NCBI GenBank assembly: GCA_964417935.1
Contig: CAYQKF010000106.1
Coordinates: 1-18,199, forward strand
Reading direction: 5' to 3'
DNA length: 18,199 nucleotides
From: NIOZ-UU13 sp964417935
GTDB taxonomy: Bacteria; Planctomycetota; Phycisphaerae; Sedimentisphaerales; Anaerobacaceae
The translations under genes were made by a program, and so were the position numbers. Under the pieces are notes generated by a model that was given only the letters and a program-made list of their open reading frames with translations, was not told the origin of the DNA and ran no database searches. Positions 1 to 6,539 of this stretch are shown piece by piece (positions within the stretch are counted from its first letter, which is position 1; each line of letters opens with the position of its first letter).

Positions 1-72
<72 letters not shown>

Positions 73-96
73 TAACTTCTGTTTAAGGAAAACCCT

Positions 97-124
97 TTCA
101 TATAAATTTGCACTGACTTTACAA
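97..124 (-). promoter_or_regulatory. Possible promoter of tRNA-Lys
   Basis: On the minus strand, TTGTAA (124-119) and TATGAA (102-97) are 16 bp apart and resemble -35 and -10 boxes. The -10 box sits about 25 bp before the tRNA 5' end. The match to consensus is only moderate, so this is inference from position. Confidence 0.3.
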
Positions 125-214
125 CCGACAGCCCCGTGTTGCAAGAAAATTAAGGGTGAATTTTACCTCCATATCTTCCTTAGAAAGTATATGAGAATTT
201 GTGATTTTTGTCGT

Positions 215-323
215 TGTCATTCCTTCGGCAAGCTCAGGGCAGTCTCTGAGCGAAACGAAAAACCTCCAGCAAAGAAGCGAAAACCGAGATTCTTCACTTC
301 GCTGCGCTCCGTTCAGAATGACA
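215..323. repeat. GTCATTC/GAATGAC palindromic repeat, copy A
   Basis: The element starts TGTCATTCC (215-223) and ends AGAATGACA (315-323), so the ends form an inverted repeat. Inside it are CTTCGGCAAGCTCAGGGC, GAGCGAAACGAA and GATTCTTCACTTCGCTGCGC, blocks that recur in the other copies. The flank ATGGTCTTTTC (326-336) is also found beside copy C. Confidence 0.75.
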
Positions 324-439
324 AAATGGTCTTTTCATACATATTCTTAGCTTTTTACAGCAATCCCTGGTCATACATCTTATCCTGACAAGAGGTGTAT
401 GATGTTCCATAGTACTCTGTCACTCGTGATTTAATGAAT

Positions 440-513
440 TGTCATTCCGAGCGCAGCGTAGCGAAGTCGAGGAATCTGTTTTAATAGACCCCTCGGCTCC
501 GCTCGGGGTGACA
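440..513. repeat. GTCATTC palindromic repeat, copy B
   Basis: It starts TGTCATTCC (440-448) and ends GGGGTGACA (505-513), with the inner pair CCTCGGCTCCGCTCGG forming a hairpin. Just before it, CTCTGTCACTCGTGATTT matches the left arm of the element at 9623 (CTCTGTCACGCATGATTT), so this copy probably belongs to the same longer family but has lost its right arm. Confidence 0.7.
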
Positions 514-589
514 ACATTCTGTAAAATCGCAATCCATCAATACATCTGTGGCAAAGCACTGGACATCCCATGATAATCTATGACAATTC

Positions 590-618
590 TTGACAGTCCC
601 TGCCGGAACTGTTACATT
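590..618 (+). promoter_or_regulatory. Sigma-70-like promoter upstream of the ATP-PPase gene
   Basis: A perfect -35 box TTGACA (590-595) is followed 17 bp later by TACATT (613-618), a 4/6 match to TATAAT. A transcript would start near 625, about 55 bp before the start codon at 680. Evidence is sequence match and position only. Confidence 0.45.
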
Positions 619-679
619 CCCGCCCTCAAAGTTACGCTAAATTCAATATCACTCAATAGGAACTTGTAAGGAGCTTGTA

Positions 680-1615
680 ATGGATTACGAAAAATTCGTC
701 GAAGAACAAATCACTGACATCAAGCAAACGGTGGGGGATTCAAAGGCCATCAACGCCCTGAGCGGCGGTGTCGATAGTTCCCTCGTAACAGTGCTCGGAC
801 ACCGTGCCATCGGTAACCAATTGAGAACGGTCTTTATTGATAACGCCCTGATGCGTGAAGGTGAACCCCAAGGGGTCGTTAAGACCTTTGCTGATATGGA
901 CATCCCTGTGGAACTGGTGGACGCTAAAGAGGAGTTTCTCTCTGCCCTGGCCGGCTTGACAGACCCCGAAGAAAAACGACAGGCCGTCACCGACACATTT
1001 TACTCGAAGGTCTTCAGCCAGCTTGTTACCGAATCGGGTGCAAAGTTTTTGCTCCACGGCACCATTCTTACAGATATCGAAGAGACCATAGCAGGGATCA
1101 AACGTCAGCACAATATCCTCACCCAACTCGGCATCGACACCGAGGCCGCTTACGGCTATTCCGTCCTCGAACCGCTAAAGACCTTGCGAAAGGATGATGT
1201 CCGCGAGGTCTGCAAATTTCTGGACTTACCAACCGAAATCTCACAACGGATTCCATTCCCAGGCCCGGCCCTGGCAACCAGAATCGTCGGCGAAGTAACT
1301 CGTGAACGGCTCGATACCGTCCGCAGAGCAACATCTATTGTCGAGGACGAACTTGCGGACAGCGGAGCGTTTCAGTATATGGCAGTGCTGCTAAACGACC
1401 GCGCAACAGGGATTAGAAACAACAAGCGCGAATTCGGCCAAATTATTGTTGTCCGCTGTGTTGAGAGCACCGACGCCCGAACTGCAAGCGCTACCGAGCT
1501 TCCCTGGGACAAACTAAACCTCATCTGCCGGCGTATTACCACTGAAATCGAAGATGTCAACCGCTGCCTCTACGACTTAACTCCAAAGCCCCCTGCTACG
1601 ATAGAATATATTTAG
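680..1615 (+). CDS. Stand-alone GMP-synthase-type ATP pyrophosphatase (GuaA C-terminal / GuaAb-like)
   Basis: The 311-residue product matches the ATP-pyrophosphatase and dimerisation part of GMP synthase, which adenylates XMP and aminates it to GMP. There is no N-terminal glutamine amidotransferase domain. The PP-loop SGGVDSS is at residues 28-34, a variant of FVDNGLLR (FIDNALMR) at about 52-59, PFPGP at 182-186, and the terminal KPPATIE is kept. Several substrate-site segments differ from the usual enzyme: KSHHN reads KRQHN (141-145), RHPFPGPG reads RIPFPGPA, and SVGVMGD is replaced by ATGIRNN. It could be subunit B of a two-subunit GMP synthase or a paralogue with another substrate (such proteins are sometimes labelled ExsB family). 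The ATG is preceded by AAGGAG (668-673) at 6-bp spacing. No operon partner lies beside it. Confidence 0.8.
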   Translation: MDYEKFVEEQITDIKQTVGDSKAINALSGGVDSSLVTVLGHRAIGNQLRTVFIDNALMREGEPQGVVKTFADMDIPVELVDAKEEFLSALAGLTDPEEKRQAVTDTFYSKVFSQLVTESGAKFLLHGTILTDIEETIAGIKRQHNILTQLGIDTEAAYGYSVLEPLKTLRKDDVREVCKFLDLPTEISQRIPFPGPALATRIVGEVTRERLDTVRRATSIVEDELADSGAFQYMAVLLNDRATGIRNNKREFGQIIVVRCVESTDARTASATELPWDKLNLICRRITTEIEDVNRCLYDLTPKPPATIEYI

Positions 1616-1620
1616 GCGAG

Positions 1621-1746
1621 ACGAAAAATCTGTTTTTAATAGATTTCTCCACTTCGCGATGCCGAGCATCCCCTTCGGCTTCCCCTTCGGCTTCGCTCAG
1701 GGCTACGGCTAATTCAGGGCTGCGGCTTTTTTCGGTCGAAATGACA
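1621..1746. repeat. GTCATTC-family repeat, copy C (right half, internally duplicated)
   Basis: It shares AATCTGTTTTTAATAGA with copy B and ends AAATGACA (1739-1746) followed by ATGGTCTTTTC, the same flank as copy A. The left GTCATTC end is absent. Inside, CCCCTTCGGCTT occurs twice in tandem (1670-1681, 1682-1693). CAGGGCTACGGCT (1698-1710) recurs as CAGGGCTGCGGCT (1715-1727). The copy begins immediately after the stop codon of the upstream gene. Confidence 0.65.
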
Positions 1747-1757
1747 TATGGTCTTTT

Positions 1758-1904
1758 CTACGGATCATAATCAATAATCAGTAATCGATAGCCAATTGGA
1801 ATCAGCCCCACAGAACCTGTGCCCACGAAAGCAGGTACTGAACCACGAGTTACGAAATATCCTTGCAAAGCTTTGTCTTTGGGACTATAAATGTGCACAA
1901 CAAT
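1758..1904 (-). pseudogene. Possible C-terminal gene remnant, unrecognised
   Basis: On the minus strand, 48 codons without a stop read as a plausible protein tail, including VVHIYSPKDKALQGYFV and VGLIPIGYRLLIIDYDP before a TAG (1760-1758). There is no start codon in reasonable context, and the frame runs upstream into repeat copy D. It may be the decayed end of a lost gene, or chance. The family is not recognised. Confidence 0.25.
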
Positions 1905-1947
1905 AGTAAGTGGTGAGTTGTTAATTAGTGAGTAGTAAAAAGAAATT

Positions 1948-2067
1948 TGTCATTCTGAACGAAAGAAGCTTGCCCTGAGCGCAGCCGAAGGGTGAAGAAT
2001 CTCTTCCTGCATAAGTGTACATTATTCTCATTTGTAGGCCAGATGCTTCGCTTTGTTCAGCATGACA
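1948..2067. repeat. GTCATTC/GCATGAC palindromic repeat, copy D
   Basis: It starts TTGTCATTCTGAAC (from 1948) and ends GTTCAGCATGACA (to 2067), which pair as an inverted repeat. The inner block AAGCTTGCCCTGAGCGCAGC overlaps in reverse sense with the CAAGCTCAGGGC block of copy A, and GGGTGAAGAATCTC is typical of the family. It ends 49 bp before the proS start. Confidence 0.7.
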
Positions 2068-2116
2068 AAAAATAGGTCAGTTTAAGTAACCAACTAACTG
2101 AACATAAGGGACGAAA

Positions 2117-3856
2117 ATGAGATACAGCCGGATGTTTATACCAACGGTCAAGGAGATTCCTGCCGATGCCGAGACAGCCAGTCACAAACTGATGATTCGT
2201 GCCGGCCTAATACGCAAAGTCGCCAGCGGCACATATACTTATCTGCCATTAGGCTGGCGCAGCCTGCTCAAAATTATCGCAATCGTCCGTGAGGAAATTA
2301 ACAGAGCCGGCGCACAGGAAATCCTCGTCCCCTCGATGCAACCCAAAGAGCTTTGGGACAGGACCGGCCGCAGCACCGACTACGGCCCAACAATGTTCAG
2401 CCTCGAAGACCGCCACGGCAGAATGAACGTACTCGGCCCTACGGCTGAGGAGGTCTTTACAACTCTGGTCGCCGGCGAGATAAAATCGTACAAGCAGCTA
2501 CCTATCAACCTTTATCAGATAAGCCCAAAATTCCGCGATGAGTTCCGCCCACGGTTCGGCCCGATTCGGTCCCGCGAATTCATAATGAAAGATGCCTACA
2601 GCTTCGATGCCGACCCTGTCGGTCTCGATGAATCATATAAAGCAATGTACGATGCATATTGCAGGATTTTCAAACGCTGCGGCCTGGAATACGTGATTGT
2701 CGAAGCCGAGTCCGGCGAGATGGGCGGCTCCGGCTCACACCAGTTCACCGTTCCCTGCGAATCCGGCGAAGATACTATCGTCTATACCGAAGACGGCTCT
2801 TATGCGGCAAACCTCGAAAGAGCGGCCGTGGATCCACTGCCAAAAGAAAAAGCGACCGCCAAAATTCCTTCACCCGAAGAAGTCCATACCCCGAATATCG
2901 GCAGCATCGAAGCAGTCTGTAATTTTCTAAAGACAAAACCCAGGCAAATGGTAAAGACTATGATTTACTCCACTGAATACAAAACAATAGCAGTACTTAT
3001 ACGCGGTGACCACGATGTCAATGAGGAGAAATTAAGACTGGCTGTTGGTGGTAAACACATCGAGTTGGCCGACGAGCCAACTATCGAAAAAGTTACCGGC
3101 GCCAAAGTCGGTTTTGCCGGCCCGACAGGAATTGCCGATAAGGTTTCCAAAGTGATAATTGACCACGCCGTTGCTGCGATGGCGGTGGGTGTAACCGGTG
3201 CCAACAAGACCGACTATCATATTAAAAACGTTGTCCCCGGCAGAGATTTTCCGCTTGAAGGCCAACACATTATCGCGGCAGATATTCGCTATGCAGGCGA
3301 AGGCGATACGCATAATGGCAAAAAGCTGCTTTTTAAAAAGGGTATCGAGGTCGGGCAGGTTTTTAAGCTTGGGACCAAATACAGCGAAAAACTCGGAGCA
3401 AAATTTCTGAGGCCAGACGGACAGGAAGCACCCTGTCTTATGGGCTGCTATGGCATCGGGATAAACCGAATTCTTGCTTCGGCTATTGAACTTGGCAACG
3501 ATGATAATGGTATTATTTGGCCGATTAGTATCTCCCCGTTCGAGGTTCTTGTTACTTCCGTCAATCAGGACGATGAAAAAGTTGCCCAGGTGGCCGAGGA
3601 CATCTACCAGCAGTTACTCGGCGATGGCATTGACGTATTGTTAGATGACAGGATTCTGCGCGGCGGAGTGAAATTCAAAGATGCTGACCTGATTGGCATA
3701 CCAATAAGAGTTACTGTCGGCAAAAAGTCCGTGGCCAAGGGTAACGTCGAGATAAAGCTGCGCTGCGAATCCCAAAATCACAAGGTTCCGATTGAAAAAG
3801 CAACTGATAAGACGATTGAAATGGTTAATTCGCTGAAAGAACAGCTAAAAGCTTAA
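2117..3856 (+). CDS. proS: Prolyl-tRNA synthetase, bacterial type with editing insertion
   Basis: This class II aminoacyl-tRNA synthetase charges tRNA-Pro with proline in the cytoplasm. The 579 residues match the usual bacterial (prokaryote-type) length. Class II motif 2 lies at about 139-163 (FRDEFRPRFGPIRSREFIMK, DAYSF), with LGPTAEE at 106-112 and GEMGGSGSHQF at 210-220. The residues between motifs 2 and 3 form a YbaK-like editing insertion (about 225-395, with VKTMIY carrying the conserved lysine). Motif 3 is GCYGIGINRILASAIE, followed by the anticodon-binding domain. AAGGG at 2106-2110 precedes the ATG. The next gene in the same direction starts 112 bp downstream. All key motifs are intact. 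Confidence 0.97.
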   Translation: MRYSRMFIPTVKEIPADAETASHKLMIRAGLIRKVASGTYTYLPLGWRSLLKIIAIVREEINRAGAQEILVPSMQPKELWDRTGRSTDYGPTMFSLEDRHGRMNVLGPTAEEVFTTLVAGEIKSYKQLPINLYQISPKFRDEFRPRFGPIRSREFIMKDAYSFDADPVGLDESYKAMYDAYCRIFKRCGLEYVIVEAESGEMGGSGSHQFTVPCESGEDTIVYTEDGSYAANLERAAVDPLPKEKATAKIPSPEEVHTPNIGSIEAVCNFLKTKPRQMVKTMIYSTEYKTIAVLIRGDHDVNEEKLRLAVGGKHIELADEPTIEKVTGAKVGFAGPTGIADKVSKVIIDHAVAAMAVGVTGANKTDYHIKNVVPGRDFPLEGQHIIAADIRYAGEGDTHNGKKLLFKKGIEVGQVFKLGTKYSEKLGAKFLRPDGQEAPCLMGCYGIGINRILASAIELGNDDNGIIWPISISPFEVLVTSVNQDDEKVAQVAEDIYQQLLGDGIDVLLDDRILRGGVKFKDADLIGIPIRVTVGKKSVAKGNVEIKLRCESQNHKVPIEKATDKTIEMVNSLKEQLKA

Positions 3857-3968
3857 CACAGTATTTATGATTGATGATTATGAAATTTCAGACCCAGTTT
3901 CGGCTGAGTTCTCACTTAGTAAGTGGGGTGATGCCAAAACCAACAGAAAAAAGAAAAGGAGAAAACCG

Positions 3969-4841
3969 ATGAAAGAAGACAAACTCTCAAGACGCACTTT
4001 TATTTGCAATACTTCTCTGATGGCTGCTGGTACAATTGCCGGTGCATTGGCCAGCAAGGCATGCGCCGACGTCAAGCGCGTAGTCAAGCATGGTCGTATC
4101 AACCAATCGGTCTGCAAGTGGTGTTACCGAAGACAATCACTTGACGAGCTCTGTGCCGCCGCTGCGAAAATGGGGCTCAAATCCGTCGAACTGCTTTCAG
4201 GTCGTGACCTGCTGACAGTGAAGAAATACGGCCTGGTTTGCGCAATGGTTAGCAGCCACGGCATCGCGCACGGAATGAACAACAAAGAATACCACGCTGA
4301 TTGTATTGCCAAGATTCGCACCGGCATCGATTCCACCGCAGAGCACAAATTCCCTAATGTTATTACCTTCTCCGGCAATCGGGCAGGGATACCCGACGAC
4401 ATTGGACTCGAAAATGCCGTCGTCGGCCTGAAGCAAATCGTCGGATACGCTGAGAAGAAAAAGGTTACCATTTGCATCGAATATCTCAACAGTAAGGTCA
4501 ATCATAAGGGTTATATGTTCGACAATATGGCCTGGGGTGTCGAGTTGTGTAAAAGGGTAGGCTCCGAGCGTATGAAGATTCTCTACGATATCTATCACGC
4601 TCAAATAATGGAAGGTGACATAATCCGCACAATTCGCGACAATAAGGAGTACATCGGCCACTACCATACTGGCGGCAATCCGGGTCGAAACGAAATCGAC
4701 GATACGCAAGAGTTATGCTACCCTGCTATTATGCGTGCAATTGCTGAGACCGGTTTCAAAGGTTATGTCGGTCAGGAGTTTATTCCAAAACGCGACCCGT
4801 TGACGTCTCTGGCGCAGGCAGCACAAATTTGTGATGTCTGA
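3969..4841 (+). CDS. Tat-exported hydroxypyruvate-isomerase-like TIM-barrel protein
   Basis: The frame is open from an ATG at 3867, but the ATG at 3969 is preferred. AAGGAG (3956-3961) lies 7 bp before it, and the protein then begins directly with a twin-arginine signal (SRRTFI at residues 7-12, hydrophobic stretch, likely cleavage after ACA at 31-33). The 290-residue protein is a xylose-isomerase-like TIM barrel. It has Hyi-family signatures: CIEYLN (catalytic or metal glutamate), YDIYHAQIMEGD, IGHYHTGGNPGRNE, and GYVGQEF with a second glutamate. Known relatives interconvert hydroxypyruvate and tartronate semialdehyde or act on other small sugars or keto-acids. Export past the membrane suggests a different, extracytoplasmic substrate. 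Exact specificity cannot be read from sequence. Confidence 0.85.
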   Translation: MKEDKLSRRTFICNTSLMAAGTIAGALASKACADVKRVVKHGRINQSVCKWCYRRQSLDELCAAAAKMGLKSVELLSGRDLLTVKKYGLVCAMVSSHGIAHGMNNKEYHADCIAKIRTGIDSTAEHKFPNVITFSGNRAGIPDDIGLENAVVGLKQIVGYAEKKKVTICIEYLNSKVNHKGYMFDNMAWGVELCKRVGSERMKILYDIYHAQIMEGDIIRTIRDNKEYIGHYHTGGNPGRNEIDDTQELCYPAIMRAIAETGFKGYVGQEFIPKRDPLTSLAQAAQICDV

Positions 4842-4870
4842 GACAAAACAAGACTTCAACCAAAACTAAG

Positions 4871-4895
4871 AACTCAAAACTAAAAACTCAAAACT
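4871..4895. repeat. AACTCAAAACT direct repeat before the DUF4416 gene
   Basis: AACTCAAAACT occurs at 4871-4881 and again at 4885-4895, in an A-rich tract that ends 4 bp before the start codon at 4900. It occupies the place where a Shine-Dalgarno sequence would be expected, and none is seen. Confidence 0.6.
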
Positions 4896-4899
4896 GTAG

Positions 4900-5442
4900 A
4901 TGTGGAAGTTAAAGGACCCTAAGCCGGTAAAGCTGATAGTTGGGATTTTGGCTGCTAACTATCACTGCCTGCACACCGCAGCCGATGCGCTGAGTGACAA
5001 GCTCGGCAAGGTCGATTTTACAAGCGAGGTCTGGCCGTTTGACAAAACCGATTATTACAGGGACCAGACAGGCCCGCGTATCTTAAGGCAGTTTGTCAGC
5101 ATTAAACGGCTGATTGACCCCGGCAAATTAGCTAAAGTCAAACACCAGACGAACAAGCTCGAACAAAAACTGGCAGCAAAGTTGGGCCTTCCCCTGACAA
5201 GGCCAGTGAACCTGGACCCAGGCATAATTGAGCCTTCGAAGCTGGTATTAGCGACAACAAAAAACTATTCGCATCGTATATATATCGGCCAAAAAATGTA
5301 CGCTGAAGTAACGTTGATATTTGACAAAGGCCGTTGGCGGCCGCAGGCTTATACCTACCCAGATTATAGGCAGCAATGCTACTTCGATTTTTTTGAGATA
5401 GTCAGAACACGATTACTGGAGCAGTTAAAATCGAAACGTTGA
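4900..5442 (+). CDS. DUF4416 family protein
   Basis: The 180-residue product fits the DUF4416 family over its full length. The N-terminal PKPVKLIVGIL, the central LIDPGKLAKVK, and RPVNLDPGII, KLVLATTKNYSHRIYIG, YAEVTLIF and YTYPDYR are family hallmarks. Its biochemical function is unknown. No signal peptide or membrane segment is seen. The start is chosen because the family begins at this point, although no ribosome-binding site precedes it. The stop TGA overlaps the TTG start of the next gene (5439-5441), so translation is probably coupled. That links this protein physically to polyprenyl-phosphate sugar transfer. Confidence 0.88.
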   Translation: MWKLKDPKPVKLIVGILAANYHCLHTAADALSDKLGKVDFTSEVWPFDKTDYYRDQTGPRILRQFVSIKRLIDPGKLAKVKHQTNKLEQKLAAKLGLPLTRPVNLDPGIIEPSKLVLATTKNYSHRIYIGQKMYAEVTLIFDKGRWRPQAYTYPDYRQQCYFDFFEIVRTRLLEQLKSKR

Positions 5443-6539
5443 CCATATTAGCGATAATTCTGCTTGCAGGCTCATTTGTATTGTCGGTTATTTTGACAGC
5501 GGTTGCAAGAAAGCTGGCCGTTCGCGCAGGATTGGTTGCGCAACCGGCTGAAGATAGATACCACCGAACAGTTATTCCGCTCGGCGGCGGTATCGCAATA
5601 TTTAGCACAATCTCAATTATCATACTTACGGCTATTGCAGTAGTGAAATTTCTCGTTGTCCCCGGTTACCTTGATTGGCTCGGCCAGTCGGTTACCATTC
5701 ACACGGACGGCTTTTTAAGCAAAATCAACCATCTCGCAATTGTACTGCTTGTTGTTCTTGTTTTGTTCGTACTCGGCCTCTGGGATGATAAAAAGCATCT
5801 CAGCCCATTCTTCAAACTCGCCGTTCAATTTGCAATTGCAATAACTGCCACCTTTTTTGCGGATATTCGAATTGAGCTTTTTATCCAAAGCAGAATAATT
5901 ACTTCTTTGCTTACAGCCGTATGGATAGTTCTGATTATTAACGCGTTTAACTTTCTTGATAATATGGACGGCGCTTCTGCCGGCATCGCCGTCATAATAA
6001 GCTGTATTTTATTCACCGCAGCCGCTTTAAGCGGGCAGGTCTTTGTGGGCGGACTGGCACTTGTTTTTATAGGGGCGCTGTTAGGCTTTTTGGTATTTAA
6101 TTTCCCGCCTGCCAAAATCTTTATGGGAGACGCCGGCTCGCTTGTCGTGGGTTTTTTTGTCGGGCTGCTGACTGTGCGCACCACTTATTATCACGAAGCA
6201 CAAAGCGGGCAATGGTATGCGGTTTTTATGCCGCTGCTCGTTATGGCTGTCCCGCTCTATGATTTCATCAGCGTGACGCTGCTGCGCATAAGCCAGGGCA
6301 AAAGCCCCTTTATCGGAGACACGCAGCATTTCTCCCATCGACTAAAAAAGCACGGCTTAACCGATACCCAAACAGTCCTAACGTTATACTTGGCTACGCT
6401 CTGTACAGGCCTTGGCGCAATTTTTCTCTATCAGGTCAATCTGGCCGGCGCAATTCTGATCTTCATTCAAACAATTATGGTGTTATCTATTGTCGCTATT
6501 TTTGAAACCACCGCACAAAATGATAAAGCCGCCGACTAA
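5439..6539 (+). CDS. WecA/TagO-type undecaprenyl-phosphate sugar-1-phosphate transferase (MraY family)
   Basis: A 366-residue multi-spanning membrane protein of glycosyltransferase family 4. It moves a sugar-1-phosphate (often GlcNAc-1-P) from a UDP-sugar onto undecaprenyl phosphate, the first step of many surface glycans. Signatures are IPLGGG (46-51), WDDKKHLSP (115-123), NAFNFLDNMDG (168-178, catalytic aspartates), FMGDAGS (228-234) and the DTQHFSHRL loop (284-292). The SH/HR loop and absence of the MraY-specific pattern favour the WecA/TagO branch over peptidoglycan MraY. The start is TTG, overlapping the previous stop as TTGA. The N terminus then lines up with the family. GGAG at 5418-5421 is too far upstream to act alone. 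The 3' end overlaps the next gene. Confidence 0.92.
   Translation: MTILAIILLAGSFVLSVILTAVARKLAVRAGLVAQPAEDRYHRTVIPLGGGIAIFSTISIIILTAIAVVKFLVVPGYLDWLGQSVTIHTDGFLSKINHLAIVLLVVLVLFVLGLWDDKKHLSPFFKLAVQFAIAITATFFADIRIELFIQSRIITSLLTAVWIVLIINAFNFLDNMDGASAGIAVIISCILFTAAALSGQVFVGGLALVFIGALLGFLVFNFPPAKIFMGDAGSLVVGFFVGLLTVRTTYYHEAQSGQWYAVFMPLLVMAVPLYDFISVTLLRISQGKSPFIGDTQHFSHRLKKHGLTDTQTVLTLYLATLCTGLGAIFLYQVNLAGAILIFIQTIMVLSIVAIFETTAQNDKAAD

Larger units (their letters stand above)
73..679. other. Repeat-rich intergenic region between tRNA-Lys and the ATP-PPase gene
   Basis: No convincing gene is seen in these 607 bp. The one open frame from 191 runs straight through a palindromic repeat and has no protein-like character. 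The region holds two GTCATTC/GAATGAC-type repeats (215-323 and 440-513), an imperfect hairpin at 372-401 (CATACATCTT/AAGAGGTGTATG), the likely tRNA promoter, and a sigma-70-like promoter at 590-618. Confidence 0.7.
1616..2116. other. Repeat-rich intergenic region before proS
   Basis: About 500 bp without an intact gene. It holds repeat copy C with internal tandem duplications (1621-1746), a short protein-like fragment on the minus strand (1758-1904), and repeat copy D (1948-2067). No clear promoter or terminator was found for either neighbour. Confidence 0.6.

Noticed and set aside
191..388. 65-codon frame on the plus strand
   Set aside because: It runs through palindromic repeat copy A, has no ribosome-binding site, and its low-complexity lysine/arginine-rich product follows from the repeat sequence.
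215..2067. CRISPR array or attachment sites
   Set aside because: The repeats are palindromic, of unequal length and irregularly spaced, with no unique equal-length spacers and no cas or integrase gene.
3867..3968. Longer N terminus for the Tat-type isomerase
   Set aside because: The extra 34 residues would bury the twin-arginine signal, and the ATG at 3969 has a strong AAGGAG at ideal spacing.
4197..4709. 170-codon minus-strand frame inside the isomerase gene
   Set aside because: It is fully covered by a gene with conserved family motifs on the other strand; its product is not family-like.
6490..6519. TTG start adding 10 residues to the ligase-like protein
   Set aside because: The ATG at 6520 is the more usual codon and still overlaps the upstream gene. 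The choice is not certain, as neither start has a clear ribosome-binding site.
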